Part shown: piece after piece, positions 1 to 10,535 of the stretch
Position numbering within the stretch: position 1 is the stretch's first letter
Layout of the letters: every line of letters begins with the position of its first letter
Translations under genes and position numbers: made by a program
From: Xylophilus ampelinus
GTDB taxonomy: Bacteria; Pseudomonadota; Gammaproteobacteria; Burkholderiales; Burkholderiaceae_C
Direction of reading: 5' to 3'
DNA length: 64,000 nucleotides
NCBI RefSeq assembly: GCF_901875635.1
Contig: NZ_CABFMN010000090.1
Location: 1-64,000 of the forward strand
The notes under the pieces: generated by a model
Databases searched by the model: none
Seen by the model: the letters and a program-made list of their open reading frames with translations, nothing else
What the model was told of the DNA's origin: nothing

Positions 1-414
1 GATGCGCGCCCTGCGGCGGCTCGCCGGCGTCCCGGGTCTCGCGCGCCGTCGGGCCTCGGGGCCGCCTGGTGGGTCGCGCTGCTGCTATGGGCGGCCCTGC
101 TTGCATTTGGCCTGGCCATGCATCGACTGCCTGCTTGGCTCATGGCCGCGCTCGCCGTGCTGAACCTCGCCACCTTCGTCGCCTACGGGGTCGACAAGCG
201 CGCGGCCGAGGCCGGCCGGCAGCGCACGCCCGAGAACACGCTGCACCTCGTCGCGCTGCTGGGCGGCTGGCCGGCTGCGCGCGTCGCGCAGCAGCGCCTG
301 CGGCACAAGTCCAGCAAGGCCGAATTCCTGCGCGTGTACGCAGCGACGGTGGTCGCTCACCTGGCTCTGCTCGCGGCGTGGGTGGCCGGCGGGCTCGATC
401 GATTCGTGCGCTGA
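1..414 (+). CDS. DUF1294 membrane protein, 5' end outside window
   Basis: The frame is open from the first base to a TGA at 412-414, so the true start lies before the window. The visible 137 residues hold two hydrophobic segments (roughly residues 22-40 and 43-60). They are followed by the DUF1294 signature: a tyrosine-glycine-x-aspartate-lysine block, then R-x-PE, LGGWPAA and RHKSSKAEF. A last hydrophobic segment closes the protein. DUF1294 proteins are small inner-membrane proteins of unknown function, and in related bacteria many carry an N-terminal cold-shock domain, which would be in the missing part. An internal ATG at 118 exists, but starting there would lose the first membrane helix. 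The family call is firm and the function is unknown. Confidence 0.8.
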   Translation, partial: DARPAAARRRPGSRAPSGLGAAWWVALLLWAALLAFGLAMHRLPAWLMAALAVLNLATFVAYGVDKRAAEAGRQRTPENTLHLVALLGGWPAARVAQQRLRHKSSKAEFLRVYAATVVAHLALLAAWVAGGLDRFVR

Positions 415-489
415 GCGTGCGCCATCCCCCGGCCAACGCGGGGTGATTGGCGCGGCGGTGCGTCGGCGCTCGGCAGAATCGCGGCCCAC

Positions 490-2139
490 ATGGTCACCCT
501 CCCCGCCGGCGCCGGCCCGGCTGTCTCTTCACGCCGCTTCTGGCCCGCGCTCGGCGCGCTCGCAGCCCTGCTGGCCAGCGTGATCGTGCTGGGCCACGAC
601 GGGCGGCGCGTGGCGCAACTGCTCGTTCTGGCGCTGCCGCTGCTGGCCTGGCTGTGCTGGCCGGTGCGCAGCGCCGGCATGCACCGGCTGCGGCAGGCCG
701 CCGTCACGCTGTGGGTTCTGGCCTTCGCGCTCGATGGGGTGGTGCGTGCCTACCTGCTCGACACCTACCAGTCCGCCCCCGACGGCGCGCTGGTGCTGGG
801 CGCCGCCGCCAACACCAACCCGCGCGAGAGCGCGGAGTACCTGTCGATGCACTGGCGCACCGCGCTGCTGTGGCTGCTGGCCGTGATGGCTGCCGTGGCC
901 TGCGCCTGGCGGCTGGCGGCACGCGGGCGGCGCGGCCCCGCAGGGCCGCTGTCGCGCTGGGCCGCGGCCGGCGTGGCGGCGGTGCTGCTGCTGTCGGGCG
1001 TGGCCTACGCCAGCAAGCCGTGGCGCCGGCTGCATCCCGTGCTGTTCTGGAGCGGCTGGCACTCGCAGCTCGACACCCTGCGCGCCGGCTGGGCCGACCA
1101 GCAGCGCGTGCGCGAGGCGGCGCTGGCCCGCGCCCGCGCGGAGGCGCCGGTGATCGCGCGCGAGGGGCCGTCGACGGTGGTGCTGGTCATCACCGACAGC
1201 ATCAACCGCGACAACCTGGGCCTGTACGGCTACCGGCGCGCCACCACGCCGCGGCTGCAGGCCCAGCAGCGGCAGCTGGGCGAGCAGTTCACGGTGCTGC
1301 GCAACGCCTGGTCGGTCGATGCCAGCACCCTGCCCGCGCTGCGCAACCTGTTCGCCTTCGGCGAGCCCGACCGCGCCGACCCGCAGCACCTGCTGGCCAT
1401 GGCCCGCGCCGCCGGCTACAAGACCTGGTGGATGAGCAACCACGACGACGTCGCCATCGAGCAGCAGCATGCGCGCCTGGCCGACGTGGTCGACATCGTC
1501 AACCGCACCCCCGGCCGCGCCAGCGCCTCGCTCGACAGCGAGCTGCTCGACTGCGTGCAGGAGGCGCTGGAAGACCCGGCCGAGCGCAAGCTGATCGTGG
1601 TGCACCTGCTGGGCGCGCACCCGCACTACACGCTGCGCTTTCCCGCCGGCCAGAACCCCTTCGACGACGAGGTGGACGCCGTGGAGTCCGACATGGCGAA
1701 GAGCGGCCGCTCCGCCTGGGTGCGGCGCTTCCGGCAGGAGTACGACGCCGCGCTGCTGTACCACGACTTCGTGGTCGCCGAGATGCTGCAGCTCACGCGC
1801 ACGGTGGGCCGTCCGGACGGCTACCGCGCCTGGCTGTACCTGTCCGACCACGGGCAGGAGGTGGGCCACGGCAGCGACCGCGCCGGCCACAGCCCCCGCA
1901 CCGAATCGGGCTACCGCATCCCCGCCGTGGTGTGGCGCAACCAGCCGCCGCCGGCCGATGCCGCAGCACCCGCCGAGGCGGCCCTGCGGCCCTTCCGCGC
2001 CGACTGGGCCGGCTGGACGCTGGCCGACCTGCTGGCGCTGCGCTGGAGCGGCCTGCGCACCGATCGCGACGTGCTGGCCGCCGGCTACCGCTGGGAAGCG
2101 CCGACCCTGCCGCTGGCGGTGCGCTCGTTCACCGACTGA
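490..2139 (+). CDS. Phosphoethanolamine transferase-like (sulfatase superfamily) membrane enzyme
   Basis: A 549-residue inner-membrane protein with about five N-terminal membrane helices (residues ~16-175) and a periplasmic alkaline-phosphatase-fold domain. The SDHGQEVGH metal motif (S452-D453-H454) followed by GHSPRTESGYRIP is typical of the CptA/EptC branch, which moves phosphoethanolamine from phosphatidylethanolamine to lipopolysaccharide core. The nucleophile region reads TDSINRDNLGLYGY (D236-S237), where classical EptA enzymes have E-T. If the alignment is right, the attacking residue would be Ser237 rather than Thr. Length matches the family (about 540-580). It stands alone, with a copy of the dispersed repeat just downstream. 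The substrate is inferred, and another sulfatase-type head-group transferase is possible. Confidence 0.8.
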   Translation: MVTLPAGAGPAVSSRRFWPALGALAALLASVIVLGHDGRRVAQLLVLALPLLAWLCWPVRSAGMHRLRQAAVTLWVLAFALDGVVRAYLLDTYQSAPDGALVLGAAANTNPRESAEYLSMHWRTALLWLLAVMAAVACAWRLAARGRRGPAGPLSRWAAAGVAAVLLLSGVAYASKPWRRLHPVLFWSGWHSQLDTLRAGWADQQRVREAALARARAEAPVIAREGPSTVVLVITDSINRDNLGLYGYRRATTPRLQAQQRQLGEQFTVLRNAWSVDASTLPALRNLFAFGEPDRADPQHLLAMARAAGYKTWWMSNHDDVAIEQQHARLADVVDIVNRTPGRASASLDSELLDCVQEALEDPAERKLIVVHLLGAHPHYTLRFPAGQNPFDDEVDAVESDMAKSGRSAWVRRFRQEYDAALLYHDFVVAEMLQLTRTVGRPDGYRAWLYLSDHGQEVGHGSDRAGHSPRTESGYRIPAVVWRNQPPPADAAAPAEAALRPFRADWAGWTLADLLALRWSGLRTDRDVLAAGYRWEAPTLPLAVRSFTD

Positions 2140-2150
2140 CCGTGCACGGA

Positions 2151-2215
2151 TTGCTATCTTTTCGATAGCTGCCTGCGCCCGCTGCAAGGGCGCCGCAGGC
2201 CGATTCGGCTCTGAA
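2151..2215 (+). repeat. Dispersed bipartite-hairpin repeat, copy 1
   Basis: This is one of seven copies in the window of a roughly 62-bp intergenic element. The left arm is a perfect hairpin (GCTATC-TTTTC-GATAGC). A GC-rich dyad follows, then a tail ending in TTTGGCTTGA-like sequence, here diverged to CGATTCGGCTCTGAA. It lies between the convergent phosphoethanolamine transferase and hybrid kinase genes and ends four bases before the kinase stop codon. Confidence 0.85.
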
Positions 2216-2218
2216 ACC

Positions 2219-5026
2219 TCATGCCGGCGCGCGGCGCTGTGCGTCGAGCACCGCCAGCCGAGCCAGCAGGATCTCCACTTGCGCCGGCTTGGCGAAGTGG
2301 TCGTCGAAGCCGGCCTCCAGCGCCTTGCGGCGGTCGGCCTCGCGGCCGTAGCCGGTCAGTGCGATCAGCGCCATGGCCCGCGTGGACGGCTGGCCGCGCA
2401 GCTGCGTCGCCAGGTCGTGGCCGCTCATGCCGGGCAGGCCGATGTCGATCACGGCGCCGTCGGCCGGCGCCTCGGCCAGCGCCGCGAGCGCGTCCTCGGC
2501 CGAGTAGGCGGTGCGCACCCGGTGCCCTTCGAGTTCGAGCCAGCTCGCGAGCGCGTCCGCCGCGTCGCGGTTGTCGTCGACCACCAGCAGCGTGAGCGCG
2601 CGGGTCGGTGCGGCCTCCGGCGCCGCCGCGTCGACCGCCACCGCGGTGCCGGCCTGCAGCGGCAGGCGCAACTCGAAGGTGCTGCCCTGGCCCACGCCGT
2701 CGCTGCGCACGCCGATGGCGCCGCGATGCAGCCGCGCCAGGCTCTGCGCGATGGCCAACCCCAGGCCGAGGCCGCCCGCCGCGCGCTGCAGCGGCTGCTG
2801 GCCCTGCACGAAGCGCTCGAAGACCTGCGGCAGCAGATCGGGCGCGATGCCGATGCCCTCGTCGATGACCTGCAGGATCGCCTGCGGGTCGCGCACCGAG
2901 GGATCGACCGCCAGCACCACGCGGATCGCACGGCCGGGGTCGGTGAACTTGGCCGCGTTGTTGAGCAAGTTGCCCACGATCTGCGCCAGCCGCAGCAGGT
3001 CGCCATGCACCAGCACCGGCTCGGCCGGCAGCCTGACCTCGGGCATTTCGCCGCGCTGCTGCAGCGCCGGCAGGGTGAGCTCCAGCGCGCGCGCCACCAC
3101 CTCGCGCAGGTCCACCGTCTCGGGCCGCAGCACGATCTTGCCGGAGACGATGCGCGACACGTCCAGCAGGTCGTCGACCATGCGCGAGAGATGCCGCACC
3201 TGGCGGTCGATGATCTGCCGCTCGCGCGGGAAGGCCTGGGCATCGCGCCGCTGCATCAACTGCAGCGCCAGCGCGATCGGCGCCAGCGGGTTGCGCAACT
3301 CGTGGCCCAGCATGGCGAGGAACTCGTCCTTGGCCTGGTTGGCGTCCTCGGCCGCCTTCTGCGCGGCGCGGGCCTGCGCGAGCAGGCGCACGTTGTCCAG
3401 CGCCAGCGCCGCACGCTGCGCCACCTCCTGGATGAGCGTGCCGTCGTCGGCCGAGAAGCGCCGCCCGGATTCGGCCTGCAGCACGGCCATGGCGCCGATG
3501 GTGCGACCGCGCGCCACCAGCGGCACGATGCAGCCGGCCGTGATGCCCAGCGCACGCACGAACTCGCGCAGCTGCGGGTCGAGCGCAGCCGGCAGGTCGG
3601 CGTCGTCGATGTTGCGCAGGAAGGTCTGGCCGGTGGCGATGGCCCAGGGAAAGGACCCCGGCGCATCGGACGGCGCCTGGCGCATGGTCACCATGTGGGC
3701 GATGGCCGCCGTGCGCGCGGGGTCGAAGTGATGGGTCAGCTTGCGCTGCAGCACCCCGTGCTCGTCGAGCAGGTCGATGCGGCACAGGTCGCCCACGTCG
3801 GGCACGATCACCTGGGCGATGGCGGCCAGCGTGGACTCCTCTTCCAGCGACTGCGACAGCGCCGCACTGGCCCCGACCAGCCGTGCCAGGCGCTGCCCGG
3901 CGGCCTGCGCCGTGCCGCGCGCCTGCTGCTCGGCCTGCAGCAGTTGCTCGCGCTCGGCCTCGCTGCGCTGGCGCTGGGCCGCGGCGGCGCCCAGCGCCTC
4001 GGCCACCGCGTCGACCTCGGGCACGCCCGAAGGCTCGACCGCCAGCGCCTGCCCCCGGCCCAGCGCGGCGGCCTGCTGGCCCAGGCGCGCGATGGGGCGG
4101 GTCACGCCGCGCGAGATCCACCATGCCGCCAGGCCGCCCAGCAGCAGCGAAAACAGCAGCCCGCCGCCGTAGGCCAGCATGCTGCGGCGGAATGCCGCCT
4201 CGGCCAGCGACAGTGGCACGCCGATCACCACGAACCAGGGCGTCGATTCCATGCGCGCCACGGCGGTCTGCGAGTGCACGCCCTCGACGTTGATCGACCG
4301 GCCGACGGCGTCGCGGCGTTCGCCCATCTCGCCCAGGATCGTCTTGAGGCTGTCGCTCGGCGGGCTGCCGCGCAGGCGCGCCTCGTCGACGTTGCGCGCC
4401 ACGCGACGCTCGCGCGAATCGAACACCGAGACGCTCCATCCGTCGGGAATGCGCTGGCGCTGGAGCACGGCGGTGATCGCCTCCGGCAGCACCACGGCGG
4501 TGAGGACGTGGCGCGTGGCGCCGTCGCGCTGCACCGGCACCCGCACGGCAAAGGCCATCCGGCCCGCGTAGGGCCCTGGCGCCATCGCGCCGACGGCGGG
4601 CTGGCCGGTGCGCAGCACCTGGTCCAGGCTGCCCCGTTCCACCACGCGGTCCACCGCCTGGCCCTCGCCGCGCTCGGTATTGAACAGCACGCGGCCATCG
4701 GGCCCGGCCAGCAGCACCGCCGCCCATTCGGGATGCGACCGGCGCACCGCCGCCGCCAGGTTGCGGGCCGTGTCCAGGCCCTCCGGCGTGGTCGCTCCCA
4801 GGGGTTCGGTCAGGGCCAGTGCATCGAGCGTGGCAATGGTCAGGCGCAACTCGCTGTCCACGGCGGTGGCGACGGCCCGCGCCACGCCCAGGGTGGAGGC
4901 CTCGGTCTGCGCGTACTGCGACCGGAACAGCGCGTCGAGGGCCGCGCCGCATACCAGTGCCAGCGGCAGGATGGCCACTGATGCGATCAACATCAGACGG
5001 CCCTGCATCGTGATGATGCGGCGCAT
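2219..5026 (-). CDS. Hybrid sensor histidine kinase / response regulator
   Basis: A 935-residue membrane sensor. The order of parts is: N-terminal membrane helix (~10-28); a long periplasmic Cache-like region (~35-280) with a SVFDSRERRV stretch; a second helix; HAMP and coiled coil (~310-390); GAF domain (~410-550); HisKA with phospho-acceptor His575 in LGHELRNP; HATPase with NLLNNAAKF, DEGIGIAP and GLGLGLAI; and a C-terminal receiver with VVDDN and acceptor Asp861 in VIDIGLPG. The ATG at 5026 is chosen because CGAGGAGA precedes it by about 7 bases, although the frame is open further upstream. There is no output-domain regulator nearby, so the downstream partner is unknown. The GAF domain could sense a cytosolic ligand as well as the periplasmic one. 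Confidence 0.93.
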   Translation of the reverse strand: MRRIITMQGRLMLIASVAILPLALVCGAALDALFRSQYAQTEASTLGVARAVATAVDSELRLTIATLDALALTEPLGATTPEGLDTARNLAAAVRRSHPEWAAVLLAGPDGRVLFNTERGEGQAVDRVVERGSLDQVLRTGQPAVGAMAPGPYAGRMAFAVRVPVQRDGATRHVLTAVVLPEAITAVLQRQRIPDGWSVSVFDSRERRVARNVDEARLRGSPPSDSLKTILGEMGERRDAVGRSINVEGVHSQTAVARMESTPWFVVIGVPLSLAEAAFRRSMLAYGGGLLFSLLLGGLAAWWISRGVTRPIARLGQQAAALGRGQALAVEPSGVPEVDAVAEALGAAAAQRQRSEAEREQLLQAEQQARGTAQAAGQRLARLVGASAALSQSLEEESTLAAIAQVIVPDVGDLCRIDLLDEHGVLQRKLTHHFDPARTAAIAHMVTMRQAPSDAPGSFPWAIATGQTFLRNIDDADLPAALDPQLREFVRALGITAGCIVPLVARGRTIGAMAVLQAESGRRFSADDGTLIQEVAQRAALALDNVRLLAQARAAQKAAEDANQAKDEFLAMLGHELRNPLAPIALALQLMQRRDAQAFPRERQIIDRQVRHLSRMVDDLLDVSRIVSGKIVLRPETVDLREVVARALELTLPALQQRGEMPEVRLPAEPVLVHGDLLRLAQIVGNLLNNAAKFTDPGRAIRVVLAVDPSVRDPQAILQVIDEGIGIAPDLLPQVFERFVQGQQPLQRAAGGLGLGLAIAQSLARLHRGAIGVRSDGVGQGSTFELRLPLQAGTAVAVDAAAPEAAPTRALTLLVVDDNRDAADALASWLELEGHRVRTAYSAEDALAALAEAPADGAVIDIGLPGMSGHDLATQLRGQPSTRAMALIALTGYGREADRRKALEAGFDDHFAKPAQVEILLARLAVLDAQRRAPA

Positions 5027-5202
5027 GCGTCTCCTCGGGAGGGGGTTGGCGTTGGGCCGTCGGGATGCTCGCCAGGGCGGCGGACCCGGGGCCCTTCCAG
5101 GGGCATTGTGCAGCAGCGATGCAGGCGCCCCGGTACCCGGGCCGCGCGCACTCGGCGCCTCGGCCTGCATGCGCGCCGGCACGCACATGGCCCAATGCCG
5201 GC

Positions 5203-5502
5203 ATGGACCTCGAACCCGCGCGCTTCTCCCGGCTCATCCTGCTGTGCACCGACTGCGAGAAGCGCGACAACGGCCCCAGGTCGCTGGCCGCCAAGCCGGC
5301 GATGCGGCAGCTCAAGCACCTGGTCGCCGACGGGCCGGGCAAGGTGAAGCTGCTGCGCACGCGCTGCATGGGCCTGTGCCCGCGCAAGGCGATGGCGGCC
5401 GTGGTCTGCGGCGAAGGCCTGGCGCCGGCGACCGCCGAACTGGCGAAGGACGGCGACCTCGAGGCGCTCGCACGTTCGGCGGCCGCCGGCACCGCACGCT
5501 GA
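5203..5502 (+). CDS. (2Fe-2S) ferredoxin-domain protein, thioredoxin-like
   Basis: A 99-residue protein with the four-cysteine pattern of thioredoxin-fold [2Fe-2S] ferredoxins: Cys15-x2-Cys18 in LLCTDCEKRDNG and Cys55-x3-Cys59 in TRCMGLCPRKA. Such proteins carry electrons, or in related genomes sit near cobalamin or metal genes. No partner enzyme lies here. The ATG at 5203 gives the family's usual length, but no strong ribosome site is visible and the frame stays open upstream to about 5065. The gene is divergent from the hybrid kinase, with about 175 bases between them. Confidence 0.75.
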   Translation: MDLEPARFSRLILLCTDCEKRDNGPRSLAAKPAMRQLKHLVADGPGKVKLLRTRCMGLCPRKAMAAVVCGEGLAPATAELAKDGDLEALARSAAAGTAR

Positions 5503-5601
5503 GCCGGTGCTGCGTCGTCGGCCTCGGGCTGCCACGGCGCTGACATCGAGGGACGTTCTTCTCCGGCACGCGTGACCGCGGTCCTGGTGTGGGATGGCCG
5601 C

Positions 5602-5964
5602 ATGTCCACTCCCCCGACTTCCGGCCCGCCATCGCACCGCGACGACAACCGCCCCGCGCAGGCGCGGCGTCGGGCCTCTCCCGCACCGACGCGTTGGAGC
5701 GGCACCGACACCGGCCCCCTCCCGATTCCTGCACTTCGCCCGCTGCAGCGCGCCGCCCTCAGCACCCTGCGCGCCGGTCGCCGCATCGCCAGGGGCGGAC
5801 TGCGCGGCGTCGACGCGGCCAATGCGCAGCAGGTTGTCGCCTTCCCCACGCCCACCGTGCGGACCCTGCTGCGCTACGGCTTCATCGAGGAGGAGGACGC
5901 GAGCGGCGTCTTCCGCGCGACCGACCACGGCCTGCGCGCGCTGGCGGTGCTGCCCGCGTCGTGA
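5602..5964 (+). CDS. Hypothetical basic protein with a winged-helix-like tail
   Basis: 120 residues, not recognised as a named family. The first half is rich in Pro, Arg and Ser and is probably disordered. The second half reads like a small winged-helix unit: a predicted helix LRPLQRAALSTLRAGRRI, then TPTVRTLLRYGFIEEE and a short basic strand ending in FRATDHGLRAL. That shape is common in DNA-binding proteins of the MarR/PadR type and in phage-like regulators, but no function can be assigned. The ATG at 5602 is preferred over an in-frame GTG-type start at 5572. Its TGA overlaps the ATG of the next gene (TGATG), which suggests translational coupling. Confidence 0.55.
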   Translation: MSTPPTSGPPSHRDDNRPAQARRRASPAPTRWSGTDTGPLPIPALRPLQRAALSTLRAGRRIARGGLRGVDAANAQQVVAFPTPTVRTLLRYGFIEEEDASGVFRATDHGLRALAVLPAS

Positions 5965-6392
5965 TGCGCCGCTGCCCGTCCGCGATGCTGGGGTGCATGC
6001 TGCTGCTCGGCGCGGTGGCCTGCACGCCGGCCGAGCCGCCGGCTGCGACCACGGTGGAGATCGCCATGTGTCCCGAGCCCTGGCAGCTGGAAGACTGCGG
6101 CAGCCGCGCCGGTGAGGGGCCGAGCTGCGCGTTCATTCCCGCATCGGCCCATGCGACGGCGGGCCAGCCGCGCGCCTGGGCCTACGACGCGGACGGCGTG
6201 AAGCTGGTCGACTTCGCGTTGCCGCTCGTGCCGGGCGCGCAAGGCGCGCCGCGCCGCGTGCGCCTGGCGCTGGAGCATGCGGCACGCCCGGTGCACCGCA
6301 TCGTCGTGTGCTCGGTCGATCCGCATCTTCCGGTGGTGCGCGAGCGCATCACGCCGGTGGTCCAGCACGCCGCCACGCTATCGAATTCATAG
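5964..6392 (+). CDS. Small putative lipoprotein
   Basis: A 142-residue exported protein. A short hydrophobic stretch (residues 8-19) ends in GAVAC with Cys20 as likely lipid anchor; the -3 Ala is unusual, so a lipobox ending at Cys11 is an alternative. The mature part has four further cysteines and no family I recognise. The start overlaps the upstream stop codon by one base. The last codons and the TAG stop (6390-6392) fall inside a copy of the dispersed repeat that begins at 6377, so the C-terminus LSNS is encoded by the repeat. The original gene may have been slightly longer or ended differently. Confidence 0.65.
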   Translation: MRRCPSAMLGCMLLLGAVACTPAEPPAATTVEIAMCPEPWQLEDCGSRAGEGPSCAFIPASAHATAGQPRAWAYDADGVKLVDFALPLVPGAQGAPRRVRLALEHAARPVHRIVVCSVDPHLPVVRERITPVVQHAATLSNS

Positions 6393-6438
6393 CTGCTTGC
6401 GCAGGACTGGCGGGCGCTGCGGGTCGATTTGGCTTGAG
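6377..6438 (+). repeat. Dispersed bipartite-hairpin repeat, copy 2
   Basis: Left arm GCTATCGAATTCATAGC, then the GCGCAGGACTGGCGGGCGC dyad and a GATTTGGCTTGAG tail. It overlaps the last 16 bases of the lipoprotein gene and ends nine bases before the stop codon of the convergent nadE gene, so it fills the whole space between two convergent genes. Confidence 0.9.
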
Positions 6439-6447
6439 AATGCAGAC

Positions 6448-8529
<2,082 letters not shown>

Positions 8530-8542
8530 GGGCGGAAATCCT

Positions 8543-9151
8543 TCATCGGCGGGCCGGCAGGCGGATGCGCGAACCGGGCGTGGTCGCCACGCGGAACACC
8601 GCCTGGAACTGCTCCAGCACCATCGCCTGGCGACGCGCCGTCTGCGTGGCGACGCAGTCGCGCGGCACCACCACCTCCAGCGCATGCATCCGCGCGTCGG
8701 CCACGGTGGCCAGTATGCATTGGTCGCTGGCGACCCCCGTCACGATGATGCGCCGGGCCTGAAGGTGCTGCAGCAGCAGGGCCAAGGGCGTACCCGAGAA
8801 GCCCGAGAGGTGGGGTTTGAGCACGAAGTAGTCCTCCGGCTCGGGCATCAGCGCCTGCGTGATGGCCGCGCCCGCCGTGCCCTTCGCCACCGACAGTTCG
8901 ACCAGGGACGGGAAGTCGGAGCGCCAGCGGCCCCGGTTGTCGTTGGCGTAGATCACCGGCACGTGCACCGCCCGCGCCCGGCGGCACAGTGCAGACAGCG
9001 GCCGGGTGATGGCCTGCGCACCCGGCAGCAGCTTGTCGGCATCGGGGAAGTCCCAGGCGCTGATCATGTCGACCACCAACAGCGCCCACCCGCCGGGCGC
9101 CGGCCCGTCGGCCAGGGCGCCGTTGCGGCGGGAGGGTGCTTTGCGGCCCAC
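8543..9151 (-). CDS. Isochorismatase-like cysteine hydrolase
   Basis: 202 residues of the isochorismatase/nicotinamidase superfamily with a complete Asp28-Lys112-Cys145 triad ([25 protein letters not shown]). The D-x-H metal-binding motif of true nicotinamidases is not visible, so despite lying next to nadE it should not be called PncA. It hydrolyses an unidentified amide, imide or enol ether. No ATG is available in the reading frame. The GTG at 9151, 11 bases after the methyltransferase stop, is the best start, with a weak GCAGG site. It is operonic with nadE downstream. Confidence 0.82.
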   Translation of the reverse strand: MGRKAPSRRNGALADGPAPGGWALLVVDMISAWDFPDADKLLPGAQAITRPLSALCRRARAVHVPVIYANDNRGRWRSDFPSLVELSVAKGTAGAAITQALMPEPEDYFVLKPHLSGFSGTPLALLLQHLQARRIIVTGVASDQCILATVADARMHALEVVVPRDCVATQTARRQAMVLEQFQAVFRVATTPGSRIRLPARR

Positions 9152-9162
9152 GGCGCGCCTGC

Positions 9163-9774
9163 TCAGCCGATGCCCTCGCGCGCGGCCACCGAGCGTGCGT
9201 CGCGCGACCACAGCTGCAGCACGAAGTCGTCTTCCTCGTGGCGCAGCATGCGCCGCAGGCCCAGATGCTCCAGCGCCTCGTGCACGGCCTGGGTGGACTG
9301 GCGGCGCTCGGCGAAGTCGGGGCGCCAGTCGCAGGCCACCAGGTCGCCGTCCGGCGCGAGCGAGGCGAGGCCGGCCTGCGCCACTGCCGCCCAGGCGTCG
9401 GGCTCGATGAAGTAGCCGATCTCGCCGAGCACGATGAGGTCGAAGGGCCCGTCGGCATGGGGCCAGTCCTGCGGCAGCGCATGACGCTCGACGCGCACCT
9501 GCGGCAGGCCCGCCGTGCGGCGCCGGGCGACGTCGACGGCGTGGGCGTTGAAGTCGCTGGCCAGCACGCGATCGCAGCGCTCGGCCAGGGCGGCGGTGAG
9601 CTCGGCCGTGCCGCAACCGGGCTCGTAAGCGCTACGGTAGTGCGGCCGCGTCAGGCTCGCCAGCAGCAGCGCGCGCTTGCGGGCCTCGTACCAGCGGCTG
9701 CGCACGCCATACGGATCGTCGGCCGCGCCGTAGAGCGAGTCGAAGTACGCCGGCAGCGACGCGGGCACGCTCAC
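9163..9774 (-). CDS. Class I SAM-dependent methyltransferase (NodS-like)
   Basis: A 203-residue Rossmann-fold methyltransferase. Motif I is YEPGCGTAELT and the acidic loop is VLASDFNAHAVD. The motif IV region is FDLIVLGEIGYFIE. The overall pattern resembles the NodS/SAM family that N-methylates amino-sugar units of Nod factors. It starts with GTG at 9774 and overlaps the TGA of the PIG-L deacetylase gene by four bases (GTGA), a strong sign of coupled translation. A deacetylase that frees an amino group next to a NodS-like N-methyltransferase suggests sequential work on an amino-sugar or similar acylamide, which is inference. Confidence 0.85.
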   Translation of the reverse strand: MSVPASLPAYFDSLYGAADDPYGVRSRWYEARKRALLLASLTRPHYRSAYEPGCGTAELTAALAERCDRVLASDFNAHAVDVARRRTAGLPQVRVERHALPQDWPHADGPFDLIVLGEIGYFIEPDAWAAVAQAGLASLAPDGDLVACDWRPDFAERRQSTQAVHEALEHLGLRRMLRHEEDDFVLQLWSRDARSVAAREGIG

Positions 9775-10535
9775 GCGAACATCAGCTCGAAAGGCCGCGC
9801 GGCCCGCGCCACCGAGCCCGGATCGAGGATCGGCGCCGCGCCCGTCGAGGCGTCGGGACGCAGCTGGCTCTCGAAGGCCTGCACTGCCGTGCACTTGCGC
9901 TGCACGGTGGCCTCGTCCAACTCGAGCCGGCGGGCGCGGTGCCACGGCAGGCGCGGATCGTCGGGCCGGGCCCAGTGCCAGCCCCAGACGGGCACCTCGA
10001 CCAAACGTGCACCTGTGCGCGCCGCCGCCCAGGCGCAGGCATGGCCGACCGCCTCATGGTCGGGGTGCCCATCCATGCGCCAGGTGGTGAAGACCACGTC
10101 GTCCTCGTCGAAGAGCTGCACGAGGCGTTCCGCCAGGTCGAGGTACAGGCGCTGAACGCCGCCGTCGGGCAGTGCCAGGCGGTGCATCTCGGCATGGGTG
10201 ACACCGAGGCGCGCCAGCGCCCGCGCCTGCTCGCGCGGCCGCTCCTGGCCCAGCCGTTCGGCAGGCCATTGGCGCGAGCCAGGGTGGCTGGCCGTGCCGT
10301 CGGTCACCGCGACCAGCGCCAGGCGCCGGCCGGCGCGCGCCAGCTGAGACATCAGCCCACCGACGGCCAGCACCTCGTCGTCCGGATGGGGCGCCACCAC
10401 CACGGCGCGCGAGCGCATCGGCACCAGCTGGGTGGCGCTGGTGGGCGGCGCATCGCGCAGCGCGGCGCAGGCCATCCAGGCGTCCTCCGGCGTGCCGCGG
10501 CCGGGGTGGATGGTGCGATCGATCACAGCTGCCAT
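9771..10535 (-). CDS. PIG-L family (LmbE-like) N-deacetylase
   Basis: 254 residues. The zinc-binding signature APHPDDEVLAVGG and the second histidine cluster MDGHPDHEAVGHA are both intact. PIG-L enzymes remove acetyl groups from N-acetylglucosamine-type substrates. The ATG at 10535 has GAGGAGAG about 8 bases upstream and lies within the end of the acyl-CoA dehydrogenase homologue (13-base overlap). It is the second gene of the operon. A conserved neighbourhood of PIG-L, acyl-CoA dehydrogenase and SAM methyltransferase genes is familiar to me from other proteobacteria, usually with a glycosyltransferase that is not seen here. Confidence 0.88.
   Translation of the reverse strand: MAAVIDRTIHPGRGTPEDAWMACAALRDAPPTSATQLVPMRSRAVVVAPHPDDEVLAVGGLMSQLARAGRRLALVAVTDGTASHPGSRQWPAERLGQERPREQARALARLGVTHAEMHRLALPDGGVQRLYLDLAERLVQLFDEDDVVFTTWRMDGHPDHEAVGHACAWAAARTGARLVEVPVWGWHWARPDDPRLPWHRARRLELDEATVQRKCTAVQAFESQLRPDASTGAAPILDPGSVARAARPFELMFA

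Noticed and set aside
1958..4981. Very long open frame on the plus strand opposite the hybrid kinase
   Set aside because: It is the antisense of a clearly recognisable kinase; the translation is low-complexity Arg/Ala/Gln/His, typical of a third-position GC shadow frame. The same holds for the long plus frame opposite nadE (6277-8748).
8543..9151. Calling the cysteine hydrolase a nicotinamidase because it adjoins nadE
   Set aside because: The catalytic triad is present but the D-x-H metal motif of nicotinamidases is not seen.
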